DNA from: Nonomuraea thailandensis
GTDB taxonomy: Bacteria > Actinomycetota > Actinomycetes > Streptosporangiales > Streptosporangiaceae
DNA: 64,000 nt
Assembly: GCF_024172165.1 (NCBI RefSeq)
Contig: NZ_JAMZEB010000002.1
Location: 682,001-746,000, forward strand
Direction: 5' to 3'
The notes beneath the pieces were generated by a model. That model was not told where the DNA came from. It worked only from the letters and a program-made list of their open reading frames with translations, and did not search any database. Shown here one piece after another: positions 27,833-37,197 of the stretch (its first letter is position 1; each line of letters opens with the position of its first letter). Made by a program: the position numbers and the translations under genes.

Positions 27833-30800
27833 ATGGATCAGCCGAGTGAGTTAGACCTGCCTGACTCCCGATGGAACGGCCTGCAACCACCCCCTCAAGA
27901 GCCGGATCGCCCGGACCTGTCGTGGAATCGTTTCGCGACACAGGAAGCAAAGCCCGAATCGCGCTGGCCTCGCAGGCTGGCCCCCGTTCTCGCGATCGTT
28001 CTGATGGTGGAGATGGCGTACGCCATGCCCGCCTACGCGGCCCCGCGCACGGCGCCGGGCGTGCAGAAGGAGACGCCGGTGACGGGCGAGAAGGTGCCCG
28101 TCAAGCCGCCGCTGCCGGACCCCGTCGCCAAGCAGGCGTGGAAGGCCGCGCCCGCCGTCACCTGGCCCAAGCCGCAGAAGGCCGAGCTGGGCGGCTCCGT
28201 CTCCACCCTGAAGGCCGGCTTCCCGGTGAAGCTGGCCCCGGGGACGGCCGCCAGGACGGCGCAGGCGGCGACCCCGATCAGCGTCGAGCTGCTCGACACC
28301 GACCGTCTCGGCCTGGCGATGCGCGTCACGCCGGGGCAGGGCGTGGCGGCCACGGCCGCGGCCAAGCCCGTCAAGTCCCGCCTGGAGGTGGACTACTCCG
28401 GCTTCCGCCACGCCTACGGCGGTGACTACGGCTCCCGGCTGCGCCTGGTCAAGCTGGAGGAGTGCGCGCTGACCGGCGCGCCCGGATGCGCCGCGCCGCA
28501 GCCAGTCAAGAGCGACAACAACGCCGCGACGGGCACGGTGACCGCCGAGGTCGAGACGGGCGGCCTGTACGCGCTGACCGCCGCCGCCTCCGGCCCGTCG
28601 GGCGACCACGCGGCCACCTCCCTGACCGCCTCGTCGGACTGGAGCGTGGGCACCCAGTCGGGCGACTTCACCTGGGGCTACGACCTGCGGACGCCTCCGT
28701 CGCTGGGCGGCGAGGAGCCGGGCGTGTCGCTGGGCTACTCCTCGCAGAGCGTGGACGGCCGCACCGCCTCCACCAACAACCAGGCGTCCTGGGCCGGTGA
28801 GGGCTTCGAGCTGAACCCGGGCGGCTACATCGAGCGCCGCTACAAGTCCTGCATGATCGACGGCAAGAAGACCGGCGACCTGTGCTGGGACCAGGACAAC
28901 GCCATCATGTCCATGGGCGACTCCTCGGTCGAGCTCGTCAAGGACGCCACCACGAAGCAGTGGCGGCCCAAGCGGGACGACGGCACCAGGATCGAGGCCC
29001 TGACCGGCGCCACGAACGGCGACAACAACGGCGAGTACTGGCGGGTCACCACCCCGGACGGCACCCAGTACACCTTCGGCCTCAACCGCCTGCCCGGCTG
29101 GGTGAGCGGCAAGGCCGAGACCAAGTCGGTGCAGACGGTGCCGGTGTTCGGCAACAACAGCGGTGAGCCCTGCTACAACAGCACCCCGGCCAACGCCTGG
29201 TGCCAGCAGGCCTACCGGTGGAACCTCGACTCCGAGGTGGACACCCACGGCAACGCCACCACCTACTGGTACGAGCGGGAGACCAACTACTACGGCCGCA
29301 ACATGAAGCCGGAGCTGGGCACCCAGTACGTGCGCGGCGCGTACCTGGCCCGCATCGACTACGGCTACCTCAAGAGCGAGCTGTTCACCAGGTCGCCGGC
29401 CGCCCGGGTGCTGTTCGAGACGGCCGAGCGCTGCCTGCCGAGCGGCACCGTCACCTGCGCGCCCGCCGAGCTGAAGAAGGAGACGGCGAGCCACTGGCCG
29501 GACGTCCCCTTCGACCAGATCTGCGACGCGGGAGTGAAGTGCGTCGACCGCCTCGCGCCGACGTTCTTCACCCGCAAGAGGCTCACCAAGGTCACCACCC
29601 AGGTGCTCAACGCCTCCGGGCAGTACTACCCGGTGGACTCGTGGGCGCTGACCCACCAGTTCCCCGCCTCGGGTGACGGGATGAGCCCGGCGCTGTGGCT
29701 GGCCTCGATCCAGCAGACCGGCCACGTGGGCGGCACGATCACGCTGCCCCCGGTGAAGTTCACCGGCGTGCAGCTGCCCAACCGGGTGGACGCCCTGGAG
29801 GGCCGCGCCCCGCTGGTCAAGTGGCGGGTGCAGGCGATCAACAACGAGTCCGGCGGCGAGCTGCGGATCAACTACTCCGCGGCCGACTGCAAGCCGGGCG
29901 ACGTGCCCGCGGCGGACAAGAACACCAGGCGTTGCTTCCCGCAGCGCTGGGCCCCGCCGAACGAGACCGAGGTCACCGACTGGTTCCACAAGTACCTGGT
30001 CACCCAGACCATCGAGGTCGACCGGGTCGCCGGCTCCCCGAACGTGGTCACCGACTACGAGTACCTGGACGGCGCCGCCTGGCGCTACGCCGAGAACATC
30101 CTGGTCAAGCCCGAGCACCGCACGTGGTCGGACTTCCGCGGGTTCGGCCGGGTCCGGGTGCGCGAGGGCGACGGCCAGGACACCAAGCGCACGATGACGG
30201 AGTTCCGCTACTTCCGCGGCATGCACGGCGACAAGCAGGCCGACGGCTCCAAGCGCGTCGCGCAGGTGGAGGACTCCGAGGGCGTCAAGATGGACGACCT
30301 GGACCAGCTCGCCGGGTTCGAGCGGGAGGAGATCCTCTTCGACGGCGACGGCGGCACGCTCCTGACCGCGACCGCCCAGCAGCCGTGGGCGGTCAAGACG
30401 GCCGAGTCCACGCAGGGCGGCGTCACCAAGGCCGCGTACGTGGTCCAGCCCAAGTCCATGGTCACCCGCGACTCGATGCCCGGCGGCAAGTGGCGGCGCA
30501 CCGGGGAGGACCGCGAGTACGACGCCAAGGGACTGCTCCTTCAGGTGGACGAGAAGGGCGACCTGGCCAGCACCGACGACGACGAGTGCATCCGCTACAC
30601 CTACGCCCGCAACGACACCTCCTGGATGCTCGACTACCCCAGCCGGGTCCAGAAGGTCGCCGCGGGCTGCGGCACCGCGGTGTCCACGCTGGCCGCCGGT
30701 GAGGTGCTCTCCGACGAGAAGATCCACTACGACGGCCAGGCTAACGGCCAGCCCCCGACCAAGGGCGACGTGACCGCCGTCCAGGAGGTCGTCTCGGCCG

Positions 30801-33800
30801 ACGGCCAGACGATCAACGGCAGCACCCACACCTACGACGTCTACGGCCGCGAGACCAGCGAGACCGACCCGGTCGGCACCAAGTCCGTGACCGCCTACAG
30901 CCCCGCCACCGGCGCCCCGGCGAGGGAGACCACCGAGACGAACCAGCTCGGCCACCTCGAGCGCACCCAGCTCGAACCGGCCTGGGGCGAGCCGGTCACC
31001 GAGGTCGACGCCAACAACCGCCGCGTCGACCTGGAGTACGACGCGCTGGGCCGCCTGATCAAGGTCTGGCAGGCCGACCGCAGCAAGGCGGCCGGGCAGT
31101 CGCCCAGCACCGAGTACTCCTACACCGTGCGCTCCGACGGGCCCAGCGTCGTCACCACCAAGACGCTGAACGCGGACGGCGGCTACACCGTCAGCCACGA
31201 GCTGTACGACGGCCTGATGCGCGAGCGCCAGACCCAGGAGCCGGCGCCCGCGGACGACCAGACGCAGGACCCGGCACTGCGTGACGGCCGCACGATCACC
31301 GACACCTTCTACAACTCCCAGGGCGAGGAGTACAAGCAGAACACCGGCTACTTCGCCACGGGCACGCCGTCCACCGCGCTGCTGGCGGTGGCCGACGCCG
31401 CCGTGCCGAGCCAGGTCGTGTCGCTGTTCGACGGCGTGGGCGAGAAGAACGCCGAGGTCTTCAAGGTGAAGGGCGCGGAGAAGTACCGCGTCAGCGCCAA
31501 GGAGGAGGGCGACAGGATCCACATCACCCCGCCGCCCGGCGGCACCGCGACCACCCGCATCGGTGACGCGCAGGACCGGCTGATCGAGCTGCGCCAGTAC
31601 AAGGGCGCGACCCCGACCGGCGAGTACGAGTCCACCAAGTACACCTACGACCACGCCGGACGCCTGTCCACGGTGACCGACCCGGCGGGCAACGTCTGGC
31701 GTCACCACTACGACTTCCGCGGCCGGGAGATCAGGACCGAGGACCCGGACAAGGGCGTCACGACCACCACGTACAACGACGCCGACGAGGTCGTCACCAC
31801 GACCGACTCGCGCGGCAAGACCCTGTGGTACGGCTACGACGCGCTGGGCCGCAAGACGCAGCTGCGCGAGGGCTCGGCGACCGGCACCCTGCTGGCCGAG
31901 TGGAAGTACGACGCCCTGGCCAAGGGGCACCTCAACGCCAGCATCCGGTACGTGGACGGGCAGGCGTACACGGCCGAGATCAACGCGATCGACGCCGACT
32001 ACCGCACGCTTCGCCAGACCGTGACCGTCCCGGCGCGGGAGGGCAAGCTGGCGGGCTCCTACCAGCTCAACACCCGCTACACGCTCGACGACCAGGTCCA
32101 GTCGATCAGCTTCCCGGCGGGCGGCGGGCTGGCGGAGGAATCGGTCGTCTACAGCTACGACGCGCTCAGCCAGCCGACCAAGGTCACCGGCCTGTCGGCG
32201 TACGTCACCGCCACCCGCTACTCCAAGCTCGGCGAGACCCTGCAGTACGAGCTGGGCGACGGCGACAAGAAGACCTGGCTCACCTACACCCACGACGAGG
32301 GCACCCGCAGGCTGACCGGCATGCGGCTGGACCGGTCGGGCGCCCCCCGCAGCGACCTGGACCTCGCCTACACCTACGACGCGGCCGGCAACGTCACCAA
32401 GATCGCCGACAAGGCGAACCAGGACACGCAGTGCTTCACCCATGACCACCTGCGCCGGCTGACCTCGGCGTGGACGGCCACGGACGACTGCGCGAGCGCC
32501 GCCCCGCAGTCCTCGACGATCGGCGGCGTGGCCCCGTACGCGGTCAGCTACGGCTACGACGTCACCGGCAACCGGACCAAGGAGACCAAGCACGCCTTCG
32601 GCAGCGGCGGCGAGAGCGTCCGCAGCTTCACCTATCCCACGGCGGGCGGCAAGCAGCCGCACGCGCTGCAGAGTGTCGGGCAGGACCTGTTCGAGTACGA
32701 CGCGGCGGGCAACACCACCAGGCGCAAGGTCGGCAACTCCGACCAGAGCCTGGTGTGGGACGCCGAGGGCAACCTGGCATCGGTGACCGAGGCCGGCAAG
32801 ACGACCTCGTTCGTCTACGACGCGGACGGCGACCGCCTGCTCCGCAAGACCACCACCGACGCCACGCTCTACATCGACGACATGGAGCTGCGGCTCGACT
32901 ACGCCAAGGACGCCGTCGAGCAGACCCGCTACTACACCATCGGCGGCGAGGCCATCGCGGTCCGCACGCCGGACAACCAGGTCTACTTCATGGCCAACGA
33001 CCACCAGGGCACCGCGCAGGCCATGGTGAACGCCGGCAACGGTGAGCTGGCCGTGCGCAGGCAGACCCCGTTCGGAGAGGACCGCGGGACGGCGCCACCC
33101 TGGTGGCCGGGGCAGCGCGGGTTCGTCGGCGGCACCAAGGACGCGACCACCGGCCTCGTCCACCTCGGCGCCCGCGAGTACGACCCGGCCAACGGCCGCT
33201 TCCTCTCGGTCGACCCGATCATCGACGAGGAGGATCCGCAGCAGCTCAACGCCTACGCCTACGCCAACAACAGCCCCGTCACCATGAGCGACCCCGACGG
33301 TCAGCTGTTCTGGTTCGCCGTCGGCATCGCGGCGAGGATCGCGGCGCGTGCCATCGCCAGGAGGCTGGCGCAGGCCGCGGCGAGGCGTGCGGCGGCGGCC
33401 GCGGCCAGGCGTGCGGCGCTCGCCGCCGCCAGGCGCAGGGCCGCCGAGGCGGCCAGGAAGCGCGCTCTGGAGGCGGCCAGGCGCAGGGCCGCCGAGGCCG
33501 CCAGGAAGAGGGCGGCCGAGGCGGCGAGGAAGCGCGCCGCTGAAGCCGCGAAGAGGAGGGCGGCACTCGCGGCCAGGAAGAAGGCCGCGCTGGCCAGGCA
33601 GCGGGCGGCCGCCGCGGCGGCCAGGCGGCGAGCGGCGGCGGCCCAGCGCAGGGCCGCGGCTGCCAGGCGCCGGGCCGAGGCCGCGCGCAGGGCGGTGACC
33701 AGGCGGGCGAGCAGGCCCTCCAAGGCCACGGTCAGGCACCGGCCCGCCGTACGCCCGACCAGCCGCAAGTCGGTCACACGGCAGTCTCCGCCCAAGGCGC

Positions 33801-34084
33801 AGCGCAACGCGCCGAACCCCAGCCAGAGCCAGTCGCGCGGGCTGAGCGAGGCGCAGAAACGCTCGATCGACGAGCAGTTGGGCAGGACCCGGCCCACCGG
33901 GGCGTACACGAGGAGCAGCAGGACCGAGACGGAAGGCATCGCGTGGCAGGGCACCGGACACGGCCCGGCCTCCAAGCCGTACGCGTCGGAGGCTCCGCGT
34001 TCGCAGGGCTTCGGGTCGAAGTGGTGGACGCGCGCCTACCGCGTCTGGGAGATCTTCAGGCCGCCGGCGGTGCCGCCGAACTGA
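27833..34084 (+). CDS. Secreted RHS/YD-repeat protein with Ala/Arg octapeptide tail
   Basis: 2083 residues. A signal peptide with a long charged N-region ends near AMPAYA-AP (residues 47-70). The middle carries many YD repeats (for example YTYDHAGRLSTVTDPAGN). The RHS core ends about residue 1820 with the standard GLVHLGAREYDPANGRF in two parts and YAYANNSPVTMSDPDG. After that comes a hydrophobic amphipathic stretch, then about 95 residues of Ala/Arg/Lys/Glu in eight-residue repeats (RKRAAEAA), then a 130-residue polar tail. RHS shells usually encapsulate a C-terminal toxin, but the tail shows no toxin fold I recognise and no immunity-type gene follows. A strong ribosome site precedes the ATG and a strong terminator follows. 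Confidence 0.9.
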   Translation: MDQPSELDLPDSRWNGLQPPPQEPDRPDLSWNRFATQEAKPESRWPRRLAPVLAIVLMVEMAYAMPAYAAPRTAPGVQKETPVTGEKVPVKPPLPDPVAKQAWKAAPAVTWPKPQKAELGGSVSTLKAGFPVKLAPGTAARTAQAATPISVELLDTDRLGLAMRVTPGQGVAATAAAKPVKSRLEVDYSGFRHAYGGDYGSRLRLVKLEECALTGAPGCAAPQPVKSDNNAATGTVTAEVETGGLYALTAAASGPSGDHAATSLTASSDWSVGTQSGDFTWGYDLRTPPSLGGEEPGVSLGYSSQSVDGRTASTNNQASWAGEGFELNPGGYIERRYKSCMIDGKKTGDLCWDQDNAIMSMGDSSVELVKDATTKQWRPKRDDGTRIEALTGATNGDNNGEYWRVTTPDGTQYTFGLNRLPGWVSGKAETKSVQTVPVFGNNSGEPCYNSTPANAWCQQAYRWNLDSEVDTHGNATTYWYERETNYYGRNMKPELGTQYVRGAYLARIDYGYLKSELFTRSPAARVLFETAERCLPSGTVTCAPAELKKETASHWPDVPFDQICDAGVKCVDRLAPTFFTRKRLTKVTTQVLNASGQYYPVDSWALTHQFPASGDGMSPALWLASIQQTGHVGGTITLPPVKFTGVQLPNRVDALEGRAPLVKWRVQAINNESGGELRINYSAADCKPGDVPAADKNTRRCFPQRWAPPNETEVTDWFHKYLVTQTIEVDRVAGSPNVVTDYEYLDGAAWRYAENILVKPEHRTWSDFRGFGRVRVREGDGQDTKRTMTEFRYFRGMHGDKQADGSKRVAQVEDSEGVKMDDLDQLAGFEREEILFDGDGGTLLTATAQQPWAVKTAESTQGGVTKAAYVVQPKSMVTRDSMPGGKWRRTGEDREYDAKGLLLQVDEKGDLASTDDDECIRYTYARNDTSWMLDYPSRVQKVAAGCGTAVSTLAAGEVLSDEKIHYDGQANGQPPTKGDVTAVQEVVSADGQTINGSTHTYDVYGRETSETDPVGTKSVTAYSPATGAPARETTETNQLGHLERTQLEPAWGEPVTEVDANNRRVDLEYDALGRLIKVWQADRSKAAGQSPSTEYSYTVRSDGPSVVTTKTLNADGGYTVSHELYDGLMRERQTQEPAPADDQTQDPALRDGRTITDTFYNSQGEEYKQNTGYFATGTPSTALLAVADAAVPSQVVSLFDGVGEKNAEVFKVKGAEKYRVSAKEEGDRIHITPPPGGTATTRIGDAQDRLIELRQYKGATPTGEYESTKYTYDHAGRLSTVTDPAGNVWRHHYDFRGREIRTEDPDKGVTTTTYNDADEVVTTTDSRGKTLWYGYDALGRKTQLREGSATGTLLAEWKYDALAKGHLNASIRYVDGQAYTAEINAIDADYRTLRQTVTVPAREGKLAGSYQLNTRYTLDDQVQSISFPAGGGLAEESVVYSYDALSQPTKVTGLSAYVTATRYSKLGETLQYELGDGDKKTWLTYTHDEGTRRLTGMRLDRSGAPRSDLDLAYTYDAAGNVTKIADKANQDTQCFTHDHLRRLTSAWTATDDCASAAPQSSTIGGVAPYAVSYGYDVTGNRTKETKHAFGSGGESVRSFTYPTAGGKQPHALQSVGQDLFEYDAAGNTTRRKVGNSDQSLVWDAEGNLASVTEAGKTTSFVYDADGDRLLRKTTTDATLYIDDMELRLDYAKDAVEQTRYYTIGGEAIAVRTPDNQVYFMANDHQGTAQAMVNAGNGELAVRRQTPFGEDRGTAPPWWPGQRGFVGGTKDATTGLVHLGAREYDPANGRFLSVDPIIDEEDPQQLNAYAYANNSPVTMSDPDGQLFWFAVGIAARIAARAIARRLAQAAARRAAAAAARRAALAAARRRAAEAARKRALEAARRRAAEAARKRAAEAARKRAAEAAKRRAALAARKKAALARQRAAAAAARRRAAAAQRRAAAARRRAEAARRAVTRRASRPSKATVRHRPAVRPTSRKSVTRQSPPKAQRNAPNPSQSQSRGLSEAQKRSIDEQLGRTRPTGAYTRSSRTETEGIAWQGTGHGPASKPYASEAPRSQGFGSKWWTRAYRVWEIFRPPAVPPN
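33427..33603 (+). repeat. 24-base imperfect tandem repeat encoding Ala/Arg octads
   Basis: About seven imperfect copies of a 24-base unit encode RKRAAEAA-like octapeptides near the C-terminus of the RHS protein. The period is eight residues, not the seven of a coiled coil. Alternating basic and acidic positions suggest one long charged helix. Confidence 0.75.
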
Positions 34085-34117
34085 TGATCCACTGACGCGG
34101 CACGACCGCAGTTGACC

Positions 34118-34161
34118 GAAGCTCCCGGCCGGACGGCGCAGCACGTCCGGTCGGGAGCTTC
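34118..34161 (+). terminator. Terminator after RHS gene
   Basis: Seventeen-base arms beginning GAAGCTCCCG pair with one G-U wobble around the loop GGCGCAGCAC, and TTCTGT follows. It lies 34 bases past the RHS stop and also faces the convergent cupin gene. Confidence 0.8.
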
Positions 34162-34164
34162 TTC

Positions 34165-34233
34165 TGTCAGGCGTGAGAGCCGGCGAATGTCAGGGGTGAA
34201 AGCCGGCGAATGTCAGGCGTGAAAGTCGGCGAA
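34165..34233 (-). repeat. Three 23-base tandem copies of the cupin gene's 3' end
   Basis: Three head-to-tail 23-base units (34165-34187, 34188-34210, 34211-34233) each contain the last codons and stop of the cupin gene. The copy in frame ends FADFHA-stop, and the outer copies would give FAGFHP-stop and FAGSHA-stop. The arrangement is a tandem duplication of a gene terminus. Confidence 0.85.
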
Positions 34234-34758
34234 GTCGAAGCCCGGCGAGACCAGGCAGCTCACCAGCACCTCCGTGCCGCCCGCCGGCCGGGCCGACTGC
34301 CACACGCCGCCCGGCACGACCGCCTGCGGCACCTGGCCGTGCTCGACGTCGGGGCCCAGGACGACCGTCTCGTCCCCGATCGTCAGGTCGAGCGGCCCGC
34401 CGCGGTGCCACAGCCAGATCTCCGCCGAGGTGACCATGTGCGGCACGGACTCCTCGCCCGGGTGCAGCAGGAAGTAGATGGCGGTGGCGCTGGGCCGGGG
34501 CCCCGGATACCCGTCCGGCGTGAACGTGACGGGCGAGCGGTAGGTCTCCCTGAACCAGCCGCCCTCCGGGTGCGGGAGCAGGTCCAGGGCCTCGGCGATG
34601 GGCGGGCGTACGACGAAGGCGACGGGGGCGCCGGTGACGTCCCTGCGCAGGAAGCGGCTGCCGTCCAGGACGAGCTGCCCGTCGAGCGGGCTGGCCAGGG
34701 CCGCCGCCTCGTCGGGGACCTCGGTGGACGGGCCGTCCGGGTAGATCCGCAACTCCAC
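34213..34758 (-). CDS. Cupin-fold protein (DUF985/YML079w-like)
   Basis: 181 residues. The core LLPHPEGGWFRETYRSP is the hallmark of the DUF985 cupins, followed by TAIYFLLHPGE and WLWHRGGPLDLTIG, with late blocks VPQAVVPGGVWQSA and VLVSCLVSPGFDFADF. The fold is a double-stranded beta-helix. Function is unknown; some relatives epimerise or bind small sugars. Start GTG 34758. The extra ~50 N-terminal residues before the core (DGSRFLRRDVTGAP) are unusual. The 3' end is triplicated in tandem (34165-34233). Confidence 0.82.
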   Translation of the reverse strand: MELRIYPDGPSTEVPDEAAALASPLDGQLVLDGSRFLRRDVTGAPVAFVVRPPIAEALDLLPHPEGGWFRETYRSPVTFTPDGYPGPRPSATAIYFLLHPGEESVPHMVTSAEIWLWHRGGPLDLTIGDETVVLGPDVEHGQVPQAVVPGGVWQSARPAGGTEVLVSCLVSPGFDFADFHA

Positions 34759-34796
34759 AGGCCAAGTTTATGAGGATATTTCGGACAACCACTGTC

Positions 34797-34920
34797 CCGC
34801 CGGGACGCTGGCGGCTTGTGCCTGCTCCGCCGGGACGCTGGCGGCTTGTGCCTGCTCCGCCGGGACGCTGGCGGCTTGTGCTGGCTCCGCCGGGCCGCTG
34901 GCGGCGGCTCCTGCCTGCCG
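34797..34920. repeat. 30-base minisatellite between cupin and SWIM genes
   Basis: Three near-identical 30-base units at 34801-34830, 34831-34860 and 34861-34890 are followed by a degenerate fourth. They are contiguous, so not a CRISPR array. On the minus strand they would read as a ten-residue AQAASVPAEQ repeat, but no gene structure supports translation. Confidence 0.85.
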
Positions 34921-35010
34921 GCGGCTGAGGTGAGCGGGGGCTGAAACCGGACGTCCGGGATCATCCGGACCCCGCGCGGATTGTCGGTCCACCTGAGTAA
35001 TCTGCGGCAG

Positions 35011-37197
35011 GTGACTGAACGGTGGAGCCGCGACCAGGTGCTCGCCCTCGCCCCCGACGCCTCGTCCCAGAAGGCGGCGCAGGGGGTGGCGGCGGCCGGC
35101 AAGTGGTCGCTGCGCGGCACGACGGGCAGGGTGCTGTACGGCGAGTGCAAGGGCAGCGGCGCCCGCCCCTACCTGGCGGCCGTCGACCTGAGCGAGCCCG
35201 CTTACCGGTGCAGCTGCCCGAGCAGGAAGTTCCCGTGCAAGCACGCGCTCGGGCTGCTGCTCCTGTGGTCATCTGACGGGGTGCCCGCCCAGGAGGCGGC
35301 GCCGCAGTGGGTGACGGAGTGGCTCGACGGGCGCGCCGAACGCGCCGCCAAGTCGGCGGCCCGGCTCGACGCCGCCCGCGCCCGCCTGGCCACCGACGGC
35401 GACCCACACCCGGCCTCCGCCCCCTCGGCTTCAGGCAGGGCCGCCTCGACCTCGGCCCCTTCCACCTCGGGCACGGCTGCCTCCGACTCCGACCTGGCGG
35501 CCTCGGGCATGACGCCTCCAGCCCCAGGCGCGGATCCTTCGGCCGCCGACCCTTTGGCCCTGGCCCCCTCGGCATCCAGCTCCTCAGCCCTCGGCTCCAG
35601 CTCCTCAGCCCTCGGCTCCAGCCCTTCAGCCCTGGGCTCCGGCCCTGCGGTGCCGGGCGCCGGGCTGGGCGCTCCCTCCGGTGTGGGCGCGGCCTCGGGA
35701 GCGGTGGCTGCTCAGGCAGGCGGTGCTGGCGGTGGCTCGGGGGCGGGCGACGAGCCTGCCCGCGGTGCGACCGGCGGATCTCGGACCGGTGCCGGGGCCG
35801 GCGCGGGCGCTGAGCGTGGCGGGCAGGGCGGGGTCTTGGCGGGCTCCGGCGGCCGGGTGGAGTCCGTACGTCACCAGCGGGTCGCAGCCGGGCTGGCCGA
35901 GCTGGAGCGATGGCTGGCCGACCAGGTGCGGCAGGGGCTGGCGGGGGCCCAGGAGCACGATTGGGAGGGCCTGGCCAAGCGGCTCATCGACGCCCAGGCG
36001 CCCGGAGTGGCGGGCGTCGTGTCCCGGCTGGCACGGGTGCGCGCCGAGGAGGGCTGGCCGGGCCGGCTCCTGGAGGAGTACGCCCTGGTCAACCTGCTCG
36101 CCATCGCCTACCGCCGCCGGGCCGGCCTGCCGGCGCCCCTGGCCCAGACCGTCCTGATCCGCACCGGTTTCCCCATCACGAGGGAAGAGGTCCTGGCGGG
36201 CCCGCCGGTGCGCGACCACTGGGACGTGCTGGGCAGGCGTGACGAGTCGCAGGACCGGCTGACGGCCCGCCGCGTCTGGCTCCGGGGCCGCCACACCGGC
36301 CGTCCGGCCCTCATCCTGTCGTTCGCCCCCCAGGGCCAGCCGCTGGACGCCTCCCTGGTCACGGGCACGACCATCGACGCCGACCTCACCTTCTACCCGG
36401 GCGCCGCCCCCCTCCGCGCCCTCGTGGCCACCCGCCACGCCCTCGTCCCCCCGCCCACCATGCCACCCGCATCTCCGCCCACCACGCCACCCGCATCTCC
36501 GGCCGCCGCACAAGAGCCCGCCGCGCAGCCGGATGCCCCGCGACCGCCCGCGGCGCCGGCGTCCCCGCCCGTCGCGCCGGCACACTCCCCACCCGCCGCG
36601 TTGGCACAGGACGCGCCCGCAGCATCGCCGCCATCCCTGGCCGCTGCGCCGACACAGGACCCGCCCGCCGCGTTGGCACAGGACCCGCCCGCCGCACCGC
36701 CGTCCCTGGCTGTTGCGTCGGCACAGCCCCCGGTCACCGCGCCGTCGCCGTTCCCGGCTGTCGCGCCGACAGAGCCCCCGCCCGCCGCGGCGCAGTCGGC
36801 CACGCGACCGGCCATGCCGCCACCGACCACGCCCTCCGCCGCACCACCCGCCACGGCGATGCCCGGCACGGCGGTGCCCGGCACGGCGGTGCCCGGCGCG
36901 CCCGCTGGGCGGTCCGGGCTCGTGCCGCCCGGGATGTCGCCCGACGAGGCGCTCGACGAGGTGGCGTGGGCGCTGGCCGAGGATCCATGGACAGAGTCGT
37001 GGCCGCTGGTCATCACCGGCGTGGTCCCCGGCCGCACCACCATCGGCGGCCTCCCCCTCCACCCGCGCGCCCACGACCCCTGGCGGCTGATCGCCGTCTC
37101 CGGCGGGCAGCCGCTCACCGTGGCGGTCGAGTGGACGCCACAGGGCCTGCGCCCCCTGACCGCCTGGGACGACGACGGAACGGCGGTGATCCTGTGA
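35011..37197 (+). CDS. SWIM zinc-finger protein (first gene of MoxR/VWA operon)
   Basis: 728 residues. The N-terminus MTERWSRDQVLALAPDASS leads to a SWIM motif, CSC at residues 67-69 and CKH at 76-78 (CxC-x6-CxH), a zinc site that binds nucleic acid or protein. A helical domain around residues 295-430 contains RQGLAGAQEHDWEGLAKRL and a C-terminal beta domain is near residue 650. Two long Ala/Ser/Pro low-complexity segments (about residues 130-290 and 470-645) separate them and include SALGSSS-type repeats. The start is GTG 35011, matching the usual family start rather than the TTG at 34981. The stop overlaps the next start in GTGA. The protein probably acts with the MoxR/VWA partners downstream. 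Confidence 0.85.
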   Translation: MTERWSRDQVLALAPDASSQKAAQGVAAAGKWSLRGTTGRVLYGECKGSGARPYLAAVDLSEPAYRCSCPSRKFPCKHALGLLLLWSSDGVPAQEAAPQWVTEWLDGRAERAAKSAARLDAARARLATDGDPHPASAPSASGRAASTSAPSTSGTAASDSDLAASGMTPPAPGADPSAADPLALAPSASSSSALGSSSSALGSSPSALGSGPAVPGAGLGAPSGVGAASGAVAAQAGGAGGGSGAGDEPARGATGGSRTGAGAGAGAERGGQGGVLAGSGGRVESVRHQRVAAGLAELERWLADQVRQGLAGAQEHDWEGLAKRLIDAQAPGVAGVVSRLARVRAEEGWPGRLLEEYALVNLLAIAYRRRAGLPAPLAQTVLIRTGFPITREEVLAGPPVRDHWDVLGRRDESQDRLTARRVWLRGRHTGRPALILSFAPQGQPLDASLVTGTTIDADLTFYPGAAPLRALVATRHALVPPPTMPPASPPTTPPASPAAAQEPAAQPDAPRPPAAPASPPVAPAHSPPAALAQDAPAASPPSLAAAPTQDPPAALAQDPPAAPPSLAVASAQPPVTAPSPFPAVAPTEPPPAAAQSATRPAMPPPTTPSAAPPATAMPGTAVPGTAVPGAPAGRSGLVPPGMSPDEALDEVAWALAEDPWTESWPLVITGVVPGRTTIGGLPLHPRAHDPWRLIAVSGGQPLTVAVEWTPQGLRPLTAWDDDGTAVIL

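Noticed and set aside
33348..33698. A frameshift in the RHS tail hiding a toxin domain
   Set aside because: The other frames in this stretch give only Pro/Arg/Gly runs, and the Ala/Arg frame is supported by a regular 24-base repeat and stays open to the terminator.
27833..34084. Type VI or contact-dependent toxin locus
   Set aside because: No VgrG, Hcp, PAAR or immunity-like gene is nearby, and the protein has its own signal peptide.
27851..34144. A 2097-codon open frame antisense to the RHS gene
   Set aside because: Very high GC keeps antisense frames open. The translation is low-complexity Val/Arg/Gly/His with no domain, while the plus strand encodes a clear RHS protein with a ribosome site. 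Similar antisense frames over the FtsH-like gene, sbcC and DUF5682 were discarded for the same reason.
34797..34920. CRISPR array
   Set aside because: The 30-base units are contiguous with no spacers, and there are no cas genes.
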